DNA of 64,000 nucleotides from Hydrogenophaga sp. (GCF_014773545.1 NZ_SDDV01000003.1:124001-188000), one strand, 5' to 3'; numbered from the stretch's first letter, positions 52,867-61,852 are shown. Made by a program: numbers and translations. Notes: generated from the sequence alone by a model not told the origin.

Positions 52867-52966
52867 GGACTCTCCTTGTGGATGTGGCCCTGCCAGCGGG
52901 GTGACAGAACCTGAAAAGCCGCCCCCAGCGTCGATTGGGGTGCGGCAAGGCAAGCCCGCCATTATA
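52867..52966 (-). promoter_or_regulatory. rpsF promoter and structured leader (candidate S6:S18 autoregulatory site)
   Basis: A perfect TATAAT lies at 52966-52961 on the minus strand, giving a leader of about 85-90 nt. Within it GCCGC-A-CCCC (52946-52937) pairs with GGGGGCGGC (52926-52918), a 9-bp stem with one bulged A, followed by four T (52917-52914). It resembles an attenuator. S6:S18-binding leader RNAs are known for rpsF operons; assignment here is inference. Confidence 0.5.
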
Positions 52967-52976
52967 GCTGACAGTT

Positions 52977-53805
52977 TTAGTGTCTACCGGGCGTCGAACC
53001 GGGGTAACGCACGTATTCCACCAGCGCCTGCGCTTCGCGGCTCGGGGCCGGGCCAAGCAGGCTGAGCACCACGATCACGGCCAAACCAACCGGCAGACCG
53101 AATACACCGGCTGAGATCGGCAAAATGCCCCACCAGAGATCGACTGGCGCCGACACGTTGAACACATCACGCAGCCAGGCCTGATTCATGACCATGTAGT
53201 ACAAGGTGACGCCGACGCCGGACAACATGCCCAGCACGGCGGCTGTTGCGGTGGTGCGGCGCCAAAAAATACCCAGCACCAGGGCCGGAAAGAAGCCCGC
53301 TGCTGCGATCGAGAACGCCGCCGAGACCAGAAACAAAATGTCGGCCGGTTTTTGCAGTGCCACGTAAGCCGCCAGCAGCGTGACCAGCAACAACAAAGAC
53401 TTGGACAGGGTGACGCGGCGCGCACATGATGAAGGCCAGGCCGTTGTAACCCGTCAGGTACAAGGTGCCGGCCATGCCGATGAATGACGCCGCCGACATC
53501 CAGTCGGCCCCGGTGGCCATGCCGTTGTATACCGCTGGCACGCGTCGACCCGCGACGTAGTACTCGGCCGCGTCAATGGTGCGGCTCATGATGCCGATGC
53601 CGGTGTACAAACCTAGGGTGGCAAACAGAAAGATCAGCCCGATCCACTCGCGCGCCAGCCCCTTTTGCTCCCACAGCGCCAGCACGGCGACGAAGACGAA
53701 AAAACCTCCCATGTACCAGGCGAACAGCTTGTCGAGTTGCCGCCTGGCACTCTTCTCGCCGGCTGCAGCGGCGCTGCGCTGGTCAGCAGCAGACTTGTCT
53801 GCCAT
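52977..53805 (-). pseudogene. Acetate-type sodium:solute symporter gene with large internal deletion and frameshift
   Basis: The 5' part (53805 to about 53425) encodes the first helices of a VC_2705/ActP-type symporter: LIFLFATLGLYTGIG, VAGRRVPAVYNGMATGADWM, SFIGMAGTLYLTGYNGLAFIM. At about 53420 it jumps, in another frame, to the family's distal part (RVTLSKSLLLLVTLLAAYVA, KPADILFLVSAAFSIAAAGF, FPALVLGIFWRR), running to the stop at 52977. Intact proteins are nearly 600 residues or more; here only about 127 N-terminal and about 145 C-terminal residues remain, so a kilobase or so is missing. The gene cannot make a working transporter unless this is an assembly error. Confidence 0.8.
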
Positions 53806-53809
53806 GGCC

Positions 53810-54094
53810 TTACTCGGCCTCATCAAAGCCGTGCTCGACGTCGAGCCGGTTCATATACCAGGCGTAAAAACCGATGATCAGACCGTACACCAGCAGCGCG
53901 CCCTGCGCGCCCATCCAGAAACTGAACGGCCAGCCAAAAAAGTTGAAACTCAAATCGCGCGCAAAGTAACTCACACCAAAGCTCACCACAAACCAGACCG
54001 CCATCAGCCCAGCGCTCAGGCGCAGGTTCTTGCGCCAGTAGCGCCGCTGGTTCTCGGTCGCTGCGCTGTGTTCGTGTGTTTCGCTCGATGCCAT
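53810..54094 (-). CDS. DUF4212 small membrane subunit of a sodium:solute symporter
   Basis: 94 residues. After a polar N-terminus (SSETHEHSAATENQRRYWRK), two transmembrane helices (LMAVWFVVSFGVSYFA and MGAQGALLVYGLIIGFYAW) and the end NRLDVEHGFDE. This family is almost always encoded directly upstream of the acetate-type symporter, as here (5 nt). It is intact although its partner is broken. Confidence 0.88.
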   Translation of the reverse strand: MASSETHEHSAATENQRRYWRKNLRLSAGLMAVWFVVSFGVSYFARDLSFNFFGWPFSFWMGAQGALLVYGLIIGFYAWYMNRLDVEHGFDEAE

Positions 54095-54153
54095 GGTTTT
54101 TTGTCTTTTGCTGCTGCGTCCGGGCAAACACGCCTGCGACACCGCCGGCGGCT

Positions 54154-54729
54154 TCACGCCCGGGTTTGGCCCAGACCAGTTTCGCGCTCGAGCTGCGCCG
54201 CCACTTTGGGCTCGAAACTACGCAAATGGCGAATCAGCCGCGCCGCTTCTTCGGGCTGCTGCCGATCGACCTGAACCCGGGCCATTTGATACCAGCCGTA
54301 GGGACTGAGCGGTTGCAGCTCGGTGTTCCTGCGCAGCGCCAGCAGCGCTTCGTCCAAGCGACGCTGGGCGATCAGGCACAGCGCCAGCCCATACCAGGCC
54401 CGATCCAGCGCCGGGTCGAGCTCGATGGCGCGCACAAAAGCCGCCTCGGCCTGCGCCAGCAGGCCCAATGCTTCACTGAGAAATCCCAGATTGAACCAGG
54501 CGCTGGCCTGCGCCGGCGCCAGTTGCACCAGGCGCAGAAAATCCTCCAACGCAGCCGGCTTGTCACCCCATTCGGCCCGCAAATGGGCGCGCGTGGCCAG
54601 GGCGTACAGGTCGTTGGGATGACGCTCGAGCCGCCGGGTCACGCGCTGGAGTGCAGCGCGCCGGCGGCCCAGCAGCAGCAGCAGCCGGGTCTGCCAGAGC
54701 GCAAAACCACGCTCGATGGTGCAAATCAC
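54154..54729 (-). CDS. Tetratricopeptide-repeat protein
   Basis: 191 residues from a GTG at 54729 that overlaps the upstream stop (GTGA). Three to four TPR units are evident (LYALATRAHLRAEWGDKPAA, ASAWFNLGFLSEALGLLAQAE, DRAWYGLALCLIAQRRLDEA, YGWYQMARVQVDRQQPEEA). A short hydrophobic N-terminus (RGFALWQTRLLLLLG) may associate with the membrane. Partner unknown. Upstream of the DUF4212-symporter pair. Confidence 0.75.
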   Translation of the reverse strand: MICTIERGFALWQTRLLLLLGRRRAALQRVTRRLERHPNDLYALATRAHLRAEWGDKPAALEDFLRLVQLAPAQASAWFNLGFLSEALGLLAQAEAAFVRAIELDPALDRAWYGLALCLIAQRRLDEALLALRRNTELQPLSPYGWYQMARVQVDRQQPEEAARLIRHLRSFEPKVAAQLERETGLGQTRA

Positions 54730-54953
54730 TGACAAACGGCCACCCCGACGCGCAGGCAATACGAAACTTTTGCCACCGTAACGGCGAACCAGACCAAGCC
54801 CAGCAGCAAACACGCCACCAGGGGCAGGTGCTGCTGCAGCACAAAACGCGGCGTCAGCCAGCGAGCCGCGACGACAAAGGGCCTGCTCACCAGGTGCAAA
54901 ATTTGATAGAAGAAATTGTGCTCGCGGCGCGCGCCTATCAGCAGCCTAAGCAC
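54726..54953 (-). CDS. Small single-pass membrane protein, unknown function
   Basis: 75 residues. A basic amphipathic N-terminus (LIGARREHNFFYQILHLVS) precedes one strong transmembrane segment (LPLVACLLLGLVWFAVTVA). Length, GTGA coupling to the TPR gene and the lack of any better frame support a real gene. Not recognised further. Confidence 0.6.
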   Translation of the reverse strand: MLRLLIGARREHNFFYQILHLVSRPFVVAARWLTPRFVLQQHLPLVACLLLGLVWFAVTVAKVSYCLRVGVAVCQ

Positions 54954-55073
54954 CCACTACCCAAGCAAGGCCAGCAAGGCTATTTCAGTCACCAGCTTGA
55001 TCGTTGTGATAAGGGTTAACATAAAAGCCCGGGATGATGCCGCAAGACAGGGAGTCTGCCGAAGGCAAGCAAC

Positions 55074-57275
55074 TCAATAAGTCAAACGGGCGTAATAGGT
55101 TTTCTGCGCCGCCTCACGCGCCTGGCCCAGGGTATGAATGCCCTTTTCAGCCAGCAGCGGTATCAGCCGCAAAAACACCTCGGCTGTCACCATCGCATCG
55201 CCCAATGCGGTGTGGCGGCCAATGATGGTGAGGTTGAGGCGTTCGGCGATCGCTTCCAGTCGATGCGAGTCCTGGTTCGGGTGCAGCAGGGCCGACAGCA
55301 GCAAGGTGTCGAGCACCGGATGATCGAACACCACGCCGGCCTGCTCTTGTTTGATCTGCAGAAATCGCATGTCGAACGCGGCATTGTGTGCCACCAGCAC
55401 GGTGTCCTGCGCGAAAGCGTGAAAGGCTGGCAGCACCGTATCGATGGTGGGTTGCCCCGCCACCATCTCGGGCTCGATGCCGTGGATCGGGATCGACGCC
55501 TGCGGTATTGGGCGCTGCGGATCCACCAGTTGATCGAAACATTCCTGGTGCAACAGCTTTTGGTTGACGACTCGCACCGCGCCGATCTGGATGATCTCGT
55601 CGCCCTGCGAGGGGTTCAGGCCGGTGGTCTCGGTATCGAATACGGTGTAAGCCAGATCGCAAAGTCGGCGCTCGTCGAGCGTGCGCGTCAGCTCGGTGGT
55701 CTTGAAGAGGTCGAAATCATAGTATTCCGGGCGGCTGTCGCTGCGCATGAAGGTGGCGGCGTCGACTTGATCGCGCACGTCGGCCAGCGGCAGCAAAAAG
55801 CGGAAAAACGCCTGGTGGCGCACGCGCTCGCGCTCGAACCAGAACTCGCCGCCGTGCCGCTCGACCACGTCGCGCACCGTCAGCCGCAAGGTCTCGGCGC
55901 CGACCTTCATGACGTCCATTTCCCAGCTCATGACGGTCTCGGTGCTCATGGCCTGGCCCGACCAGATCAGGTCGAGCTGGGCCTTGCCGGTGCTGCCGCT
56001 GGCGCGCGACAGGCGCAACTGCACGAAACGCACGGCAAACTCATCGGCCAGTCGGCCCGACAGGCTAACCAGCGCCTGCAGCAAGGAAAAGCTCTCGACC
56101 TTGAGCCAAAGTGTGGCATCCACCTCGGCAGCCGAAGCGGCCAAGCCGGTCACGGTCTCGATGCGGCGCGCGGCGGCGTTGATCAAATCGGAACCCAGCA
56201 TATCCTCCAGCGGCCAGCGCGATTTCAGGCTGGCGGCTGAATCGGCTTGCAGTTTACCGACACGCTGCCCCAACGCGCCAGTTTCCTCACGAATCACGGC
56301 CAAAAAGCGCCCGCGCATGGCAGGCTCGAGGTCGGGGTAGTCGAGCATGTCGAGGGCGGCCTGCATATTGGCCAGCGCCGCCCGGCTGCTTTCGATGAGC
56401 GCGTGCAGCACCTGGTCTTGGGCCGATTCAGCCTCATAGTCGCTCGTGATGTTCTCCAGCATCAGCACAAAACCGCTGAGCTCGATGCGGTCGGCCGCCG
56501 CTGTGGCCGCTTGCGCCTGGGCCGAGCGCACCGGTGCCATCTGCACCCGCAGCAACTGCCCGGCAGCGGTACTGGTGACGAACTGGGCCGATGGCTGGGC
56601 CACGCCGCGCAGCATGCGCTGCTGAATACTCTCTAGCGCGTGCGCCACCAGCTTGCGGTCGAACACGCTGTAGATCGAACGCCCCAGGCCAATCAACTCG
56701 CTGCCGCCGGCCACCCCTGGCACCTGGGACAGGGCCCGAAACTGCAGCCGCGAGCGCTGGTTGTAGAGCAAAATGCGACCGTCCAGATTGCACACCACCA
56801 CGCTTTGCGTCAGCTCGGCCATCAGCGCGGCGAGTCGGTTTTTTTCTTGCTCGATGTGTTGTGCCGCCTGCTGCACACGCTCGTCCATCTGGCGGCGCAA
56901 GTCCTCGCGCTGTTCGACCAGTTGGTTGAACAGCAGCGCCAGCACCTGGGTTTCCACGTTGCCCTTGGGGCGCAGCGCGCGCACCACGTCGGTGCGCAGC
57001 AGCACCTGGGCTTCTTCGGCCAGTTGCACCGAAGGCCGCACCCAATGGTCGAACCAGCGCTTCAAGCCCCAGGCAATGGCCGCCATGCCCAGACCCCAGT
57101 TCAGGCTGATCAACAACAAGCGCTCGCCCAGCAAGGCCCAAACGGTGGCGCGTGCGTCGGCTGGCAAGGTAGCGCCGAGCAAGGCCAGCGTGAGCAGTAA
57201 CCAGGCCACCGACAGCAAAGCCGCTGCCGCCAGCAGCCACCAGAGCCGCCGGTCGGTCTGGCGTGGCGCGCTCAT
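55074..57275 (-). CDS. Sensor-like membrane protein fused to a DnaQ-type 3'-5' exonuclease
   Basis: 733 residues. Two membrane segments (11-36, 50-71), a HAMP-like/coiled linker to about 150, a PAS domain (about 151-275; VVCNLDGRILLYNQRS), a kinase-like region (about 280-500) and a DEDDh exonuclease (540-733). The kinase region lacks a canonical H-box (IESSRAALANMQAALDM where VSHELRTPL would be) and the ATPase boxes are degraded, so it is probably a sensor only. The exonuclease site is complete: D547/E549 (FDTETTGL), D635 (HNAAFDMRFL), H688/D693 (HTALGDAMVT). Sits with the response regulator and symporter-kinase on one strand. Confidence 0.82.
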   Translation of the reverse strand: MSAPRQTDRRLWWLLAAAALLSVAWLLLTLALLGATLPADARATVWALLGERLLLISLNWGLGMAAIAWGLKRWFDHWVRPSVQLAEEAQVLLRTDVVRALRPKGNVETQVLALLFNQLVEQREDLRRQMDERVQQAAQHIEQEKNRLAALMAELTQSVVVCNLDGRILLYNQRSRLQFRALSQVPGVAGGSELIGLGRSIYSVFDRKLVAHALESIQQRMLRGVAQPSAQFVTSTAAGQLLRVQMAPVRSAQAQAATAAADRIELSGFVLMLENITSDYEAESAQDQVLHALIESSRAALANMQAALDMLDYPDLEPAMRGRFLAVIREETGALGQRVGKLQADSAASLKSRWPLEDMLGSDLINAAARRIETVTGLAASAAEVDATLWLKVESFSLLQALVSLSGRLADEFAVRFVQLRLSRASGSTGKAQLDLIWSGQAMSTETVMSWEMDVMKVGAETLRLTVRDVVERHGGEFWFERERVRHQAFFRFLLPLADVRDQVDAATFMRSDSRPEYYDFDLFKTTELTRTLDERRLCDLAYTVFDTETTGLNPSQGDEIIQIGAVRVVNQKLLHQECFDQLVDPQRPIPQASIPIHGIEPEMVAGQPTIDTVLPAFHAFAQDTVLVAHNAAFDMRFLQIKQEQAGVVFDHPVLDTLLLSALLHPNQDSHRLEAIAERLNLTIIGRHTALGDAMVTAEVFLRLIPLLAEKGIHTLGQAREAAQKTYYARLTY

Positions 57276-57336
57276 GGAGCAAGCTCCGTGCCGCTGTTGC
57301 AGGCGCCGAACGACCGGCGTGGCGTCGAACCAGGCC

Positions 57337-57711
57337 TCATGTCTGAACCCCCAGCAGCTCGCGCACCTTTTGCACCAGCTCTTTGGTCGAAAAAGGTTTA
57401 ATCATGTAGGCGTTGGCGCCCAGCGCCAAGCCCTTGGCGACGTCGGTGTCGCGCCCCTTGGCGGTCAGCATCAGGATCAGGGTGTCGGCCACCGATTCAT
57501 TGGCGCGCACCTCGTGGCACACGTCAAAACCATTCTTGATCGGCATCATCACATCGAGCAGCACCAGCGCCGGGCGCTCGCGCACAATGGCGTCGATGGC
57601 CTCTTGGCCGTCGCGCGCCAGCAGCACCTGATAGCCCTCGCGTCGCAACAGATACTCGAGCGAGAGCAAGATGTTGGGCTCGTCGTCGGCAATCAGTATT
57701 CTTTGACTCAT
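57337..57711 (-). CDS. Single-domain (CheY-like) response regulator
   Basis: 124 residues, receiver only: D9/D10 acidic pocket (LIADDEP), phospho-acceptor D53 (LVLLDVMMPIKNG), Thr in MLTAKG and K in IKPFSTKEL. No output domain. It starts 21 nt after the symporter-kinase fusion and is its likely partner; the exonuclease fusion follows 61 nt later. Confidence 0.9.
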   Translation of the reverse strand: MSQRILIADDEPNILLSLEYLLRREGYQVLLARDGQEAIDAIVRERPALVLLDVMMPIKNGFDVCHEVRANESVADTLILMLTAKGRDTDVAKGLALGANAYMIKPFSTKELVQKVRELLGVQT

Positions 57712-57732
57712 AAAGGCCTGTCTCTGGTCGTT

Positions 57733-60483
57733 TTATTTTCGCTTGTCTTGCGCCATGATACGCGGCTGGCGCGGCAGGAAAAACCCGAAGCACGCGCCCT
57801 GCCCCGGGCTGGAATTCAACCACATGCGCCCACCTTGGTGCTCGACGATCTGGCGGCTGATCGGCAAGCCCAGACCGGTACCCCCAGGGCGGTAGTGCTC
57901 GGCGCCGCCGAGCTGGCGAAATTTCTCGAACACCAGCGCCTGCTGGTCGGCCGCGATGCCGGGGCCATTGTCTTGCACCGAAATCGTTACACCGTCGGCT
58001 TCGTCCTGCAAGCGCAGCACCACCCGGCCGTGCTGGCGTGGTGCAAACTTGATCGCGTTCGACAGCAGATTGAGCACCACCTGGGTGATGCGGTCGGCGT
58101 CGGCCTGAATCGGCTGCACCGCGCCGGGCAGCTCCAGTTGCAGCGTTACACCGCGCTCGCGGCAGAGCTGGCCCAGACTGTCTGCGGTCTGCTGCAACAG
58201 GTCGCACGGATTGACCTCGGTGGTATGCCACTGCGCGTGGCCGGCCTCGATTTTGGCCAGATCGAGCACCTGATTGACCAGCCGGCTCAGGCGTTCGGTC
58301 TCGGCCACGATGATGTCCAAAAACTGCTGGCGCTGTGCCAACGACATCTGCTCGTCGTCGCGCATCAGCTCGGCCAGGGCGCGGATCGATGTCAAGGGCG
58401 TGCGCAGCTCGTGCGTGACCGAGGACATGAAATCGTCTTTCAACCGATCCAGGCTCTTGAGCTGTTCGTTGGCCTGACGCAGCTCTGCCGTGGCGCGTTC
58501 GAGCGAACGCGACTTTTGCTCCAGTTCCTGCGAGTGGATGCGCAACTGCGTGGCCTCGTCGAGGATGCGCATCACGTCGTCCAGGCTCAACGACTCCTCC
58601 TGCACCACCGAAGCCACCATCACGCGCGCCGATGCACTGCCGATGACGCCAGCCAGCCGCGTCTCGACGAACTGCACCAGGCGCGCATCGGCCGCAAGCT
58701 GCCCCATGTCTGGCAGCCCCAGACTCTTGGCGTAATCTTCAAACAAACGCCGCGCCGGCTCGGCGCCCAGGAAACGGCTGACCAGCGGCAGCAGCGCCGC
58801 CACCTGGGCCCGGCCTTGCCAGAACACCGGCCGGGCGTCGGGCGCGCGCTGAAACACGTCAACGAACAGCAGCGCCTGGCCGGTCTCAGCCACCGAAGGC
58901 GCGCGCCAGAGCGACACCCCCACGTAAGCGCCGACGTTGGCCAGCAGGCTCCAGAACAAGGCGTGGCTCAAGTGATCCAGACCGGTCAAACCGAACAAAG
59001 CCTCGGGTTTGAGCCAGGCCAGTCCGAACGGGCCGTGCAGCAGCAAATCGGTCGCCAACCAGCCCGACTTGACCAGCGACGGCAGCATCAAGGTATAGAC
59101 CCACAAGCCAAACCCGAGCAGCAAGCCGGCCAGCGCGCCGTTGCGGGTGCCACCCTTCCAGTACATGCCGCCCAGCATGGCCGGAGCGAACTGCGCCACG
59201 GCGGCGAAACTGATCAGACCGATGCTCACCAGCGCATACGCATCACCCGCAAGGTGGTAGTACAGGTAGCCCAGCAGCATGATGCCCAGAATCGCCAGGC
59301 GACGAATCAGCAGCAGCAGCCGGGTCAGGTCGCCGCTGGCGCGCGCGCCAAAGCGCTTGAGTCGCAGCAAGAACGGCATTGCCAGGTCGTTGCAGACCAT
59401 GGTGGAGACGGCAATCGTCTCGACGATCACCATGGCAGTAGCCGCCGAAAGGCCGCCCACGAGCGCCAGCAGCACCAGCCCGTACCAGCCCTGCGACAGC
59501 GGCAACGAAAGCACGAACATCTCCGGGTCCATCTGTCCGGGGCCAAAATGCAGCAAGCCGGCAACGGCGATCGGCAGCACGAACAGGTTGATGAGCAAGA
59601 GGTAGAGCGGAAAGACCCAGATCGCGCGCCGCAGATGCCGTTCGTCCACGTTTTCCACCACCATGACCTGAAATTGCCGCGGCAAAACAAGCACCGCCAG
59701 CATCGCCAACAAGGTCAAAACCATCCACTGCACGTAGGGAAACGGCTGCCCCTGGTCAAATTGAAACAAGCGTTCGATCGTGGGGCTGGCCTGCGCCTGC
59801 TCAAACAGGTCGCCCAGGCCGTTGAACATGCCATAAGTGACGAACACGCCAACGGCCAAAAAAGCCAATAGCTTGACCAGCGACTCGAACGCAACCGCTG
59901 CCACCATGCCCTCGTGGCGTTCGGCGTTATCGAGTCGGCGGGTGCCAAAAGCAATGGTGAAACCAGCCAACACCAGCGCCATATAGAAGGTGCTGTCCCC
60001 CCACAAGGCGGTGTTTGACGTGGCGGGCTGACCCGGCAGGGTGGTCAACAGTTCGTAGACGCTGGAAATGGCTTCGAGTTGCAGCGCGATATAGGGCACG
60101 ATGCCCACCACGGTGATCAGCGTCACCAGGCCGGCCAGCGTCGGACTTTTGCCGTAGCGGCTGGCAATGAAGTCGGCAATCGATGTGATGCGGTAGGTCT
60201 TGGCGATGCGTATCATTTTGCGCAACACCATCCAAGCCAGCACCATGGCCAGCGTCGGCCCGAGGTAGATCGGCAAAAACCAGACGCCCGAGCTGGCCGC
60301 CAGACCTACGCTGCCAAAATAAGTCCAGGCGGTGCAATACACCGCCATCGACAGCGCATAAACCCAGGGGCTGGCAATAATGGAGCGGCCCTGTGCGGCG
60401 CGCCTGTCGCCGTAATAGGCAACCGCAAACAACAACAGCAGGTACGCAAACGAAACACCGATGACCAGGGGGGCGCTGAGCAT
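57733..60483 (-). CDS. Symporter-domain sensor histidine kinase (CbrA/CrbS type)
   Basis: 916 residues. The N-terminal 500 or so form a 13-helix sodium:solute-symporter domain (VYALSMAVYCTAWTYFGSVG, ITSIADFIASRYGKSP, VVGIVPYIALQLEAIS). A STAC-like linker and a coiled coil (QELEQKSRSLERATAELRQA) lead to HisKA with H691 (SVTHELRTPL) and an ATPase domain with NLLSNAIKFAP, VQDNGPGIAADQ and GTGLGLPIS. Relatives sense acetate, amino acids or His through the symporter domain. The neighbouring acetate-type symporter suggests short organic acids. Confidence 0.88.
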   Translation of the reverse strand: MLSAPLVIGVSFAYLLLLFAVAYYGDRRAAQGRSIIASPWVYALSMAVYCTAWTYFGSVGLAASSGVWFLPIYLGPTLAMVLAWMVLRKMIRIAKTYRITSIADFIASRYGKSPTLAGLVTLITVVGIVPYIALQLEAISSVYELLTTLPGQPATSNTALWGDSTFYMALVLAGFTIAFGTRRLDNAERHEGMVAAVAFESLVKLLAFLAVGVFVTYGMFNGLGDLFEQAQASPTIERLFQFDQGQPFPYVQWMVLTLLAMLAVLVLPRQFQVMVVENVDERHLRRAIWVFPLYLLLINLFVLPIAVAGLLHFGPGQMDPEMFVLSLPLSQGWYGLVLLALVGGLSAATAMVIVETIAVSTMVCNDLAMPFLLRLKRFGARASGDLTRLLLLIRRLAILGIMLLGYLYYHLAGDAYALVSIGLISFAAVAQFAPAMLGGMYWKGGTRNGALAGLLLGFGLWVYTLMLPSLVKSGWLATDLLLHGPFGLAWLKPEALFGLTGLDHLSHALFWSLLANVGAYVGVSLWRAPSVAETGQALLFVDVFQRAPDARPVFWQGRAQVAALLPLVSRFLGAEPARRLFEDYAKSLGLPDMGQLAADARLVQFVETRLAGVIGSASARVMVASVVQEESLSLDDVMRILDEATQLRIHSQELEQKSRSLERATAELRQANEQLKSLDRLKDDFMSSVTHELRTPLTSIRALAELMRDDEQMSLAQRQQFLDIIVAETERLSRLVNQVLDLAKIEAGHAQWHTTEVNPCDLLQQTADSLGQLCRERGVTLQLELPGAVQPIQADADRITQVVLNLLSNAIKFAPRQHGRVVLRLQDEADGVTISVQDNGPGIAADQQALVFEKFRQLGGAEHYRPGGTGLGLPISRQIVEHQGGRMWLNSSPGQGACFGFFLPRQPRIMAQDKRK

Positions 60484-60500
60484 GCTGGGACGGCGCAGTT

Positions 60501-60710
60501 TTAGCTCTGATGGGGGTCAGCGCCACGCTCGACCAGCCAGGCCATTGCGGCAACCAGCAGCGCCCAGAGCACGAACAAGGCCAGCGGAAAAAGCGGCAAA
60601 CCAAAGAAGTAGCCCAAGCGGTCCCACAGCGTCAGCAGCGGGAAGCTGAACACCGTCAGGCCGGCAAAAAACAGCGCCAACAGGCGTTGTGCATCCAGAC
60701 TTTGAAACAT
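60501..60710 (-). CDS. Small two-helix membrane protein upstream of the symporter-kinase
   Basis: 69 residues with two hydrophobic helices (LLALFFAGLTVFSFPLLTLW and LFPLALFVLWALLVAAMAWL). Proteins of this size and pattern often precede symporter-domain kinases and transporters. The stop is 17 nt before the kinase start. ATG at 60710. Function unknown. Confidence 0.65.
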   Translation of the reverse strand: MFQSLDAQRLLALFFAGLTVFSFPLLTLWDRLGYFFGLPLFPLALFVLWALLVAAMAWLVERGADPHQS

Positions 60711-61154
60711 CGACGCATCCTCTGTGAGGGGCACGGCGCAAGCCCGCGCCCGCCCGTCGGTCGATTGTGCTCCAAGCTGCAAAAAACGCGCCGCTGCCAG
60801 ACGATTCTGGTCATGCCCCAACGCATCTGCGGGTCCACGGGTGTTCTGGATGTTTTTCAGTGCCACGTTGGGGCTGGCGTGAGCGCCGGAAAATTCCGGA
60901 CCAGATATACACGCGCTGCAACCACTTGCAACCCCGGCACACACCGGCTGCCTGTCACAAGCTGCCCCGTCTTGAACGCGGCGCGGCCTAGCCCGCGCCA
61001 GCGCCCTGACCGCCATCCGCTGCGCCCTTGTGCCGGGCCCTGGGCGTTGGGAACTCCGGCAATTCCACCGGAAACATACTGGGTGGTGTATATTGTCTTG
61101 GCGGGCATCCATGCCCGCCTTTGTTTGATCCACCGTTAGCCCAAGGACACCTGT
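60711..61154. promoter_or_regulatory. 444-bp divergent intergenic region with dyads and a leader hairpin
   Basis: No gene is supported. CCGGAA-AA-TTCCGG lies at 60886-60899, and a related TTCC-ACC-GGAA is near 61060, either of which could be a regulator site. Closer to the DUF302 gene, GGCGGGCAT (61100-61108) is followed after two bases by its exact complement ATGCCCGCC (61111-61119) and TTTGTTT. This is a terminator-like hairpin only 35 nt before the ATG. GTATATTGT just upstream is -10-like, so the hairpin would sit in the leader. Confidence 0.45.
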
Positions 61155-61727
61155 ATGAACACCCCCCTGACCCGCTGCAACAAAACCGTCCGGACGTCCC
61201 CGCTGTACAGCCAGGCGCACAAAGTGGGTGCCTTGTTCGTCGCCGCGCTCGCCCTGGCGGCAGCCACCTTGGTCACGCCCGCCCTGGCCCAAGCCCAGTC
61301 CCAGGCCGCCCTGCAGCCGCCCGCCATATTCCTGGAAAACACCAGCCCCAAAGCCCTGGTGCCCACCGTAGATGCCTTCAAAGAAGCCGTCAAAGCCGCT
61401 GGCTGGAGCATTTTGGGCGTCACCAACATGGCCGGCATCCTGTCCGAACGCGGCCACACCCTGCACCCCGTGCTGGTGTTTGACGCCTGCAGCGGCAAAT
61501 ACAGCTCCGAACTGCTGGCCCGCGACGAAACACGCTTCGTCGCCTCGATGATCCCGTGCCGTGTCGCCATCTACCAGACCAGCACCGGCCAAGTCATCAT
61601 CTCGCGCATGAACTCCGTCGCCATGTCCACCATGGTCGGACACCCCGGCGCCGCCACAATCATTAGGAAGTCTGGCGAAGAAATGGAAGCCATCATCAAA
61701 GCCACCTTGAAGCGCCTGCAGTCCTGA
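61155..61727 (+). CDS. Exported DUF302 protein
   Basis: 190 residues. The signal peptide has core VGALFVAALALAAATLV, with likely cleavage after TPALA. The mature part is a DUF302 domain: VDAFKEAVKAAGWSILGVTNM, HPVLVFDACSGKYSSELL and the conserved MIPCRVAIYQTSTGQVIISRMN. Function of the family is unknown; it is a periplasmic small-molecule-binding-like fold. It has its own leader hairpin and converges on scoB. Confidence 0.85.
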   Translation: MNTPLTRCNKTVRTSPLYSQAHKVGALFVAALALAAATLVTPALAQAQSQAALQPPAIFLENTSPKALVPTVDAFKEAVKAAGWSILGVTNMAGILSERGHTLHPVLVFDACSGKYSSELLARDETRFVASMIPCRVAIYQTSTGQVIISRMNSVAMSTMVGHPGAATIIRKSGEEMEAIIKATLKRLQS

Positions 61728-61761
61728 ACGCGCTGACGGGCGCAACGCGCTTTGCGCCAAT

Positions 61762-61783
61762 ACCCCTGGCTGAGGCCAGGGGT
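61762..61783. terminator. Hairpin between convergent DUF302 gene and scoB
   Basis: ACCCCTGGC (61762-61770) pairs exactly with GCCAGGGGT (61775-61783) over a TGAG loop. No T-tract follows on either strand, so termination would need help from Rho or NusA. Confidence 0.45.
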
Positions 61784-61852
61784 GTGACGCAGTATCTGGA
61801 CCGAGCCCCGGCACCTTGACAGCGCCGGGCGATGGTGCAGCGCAGGCGCTGC

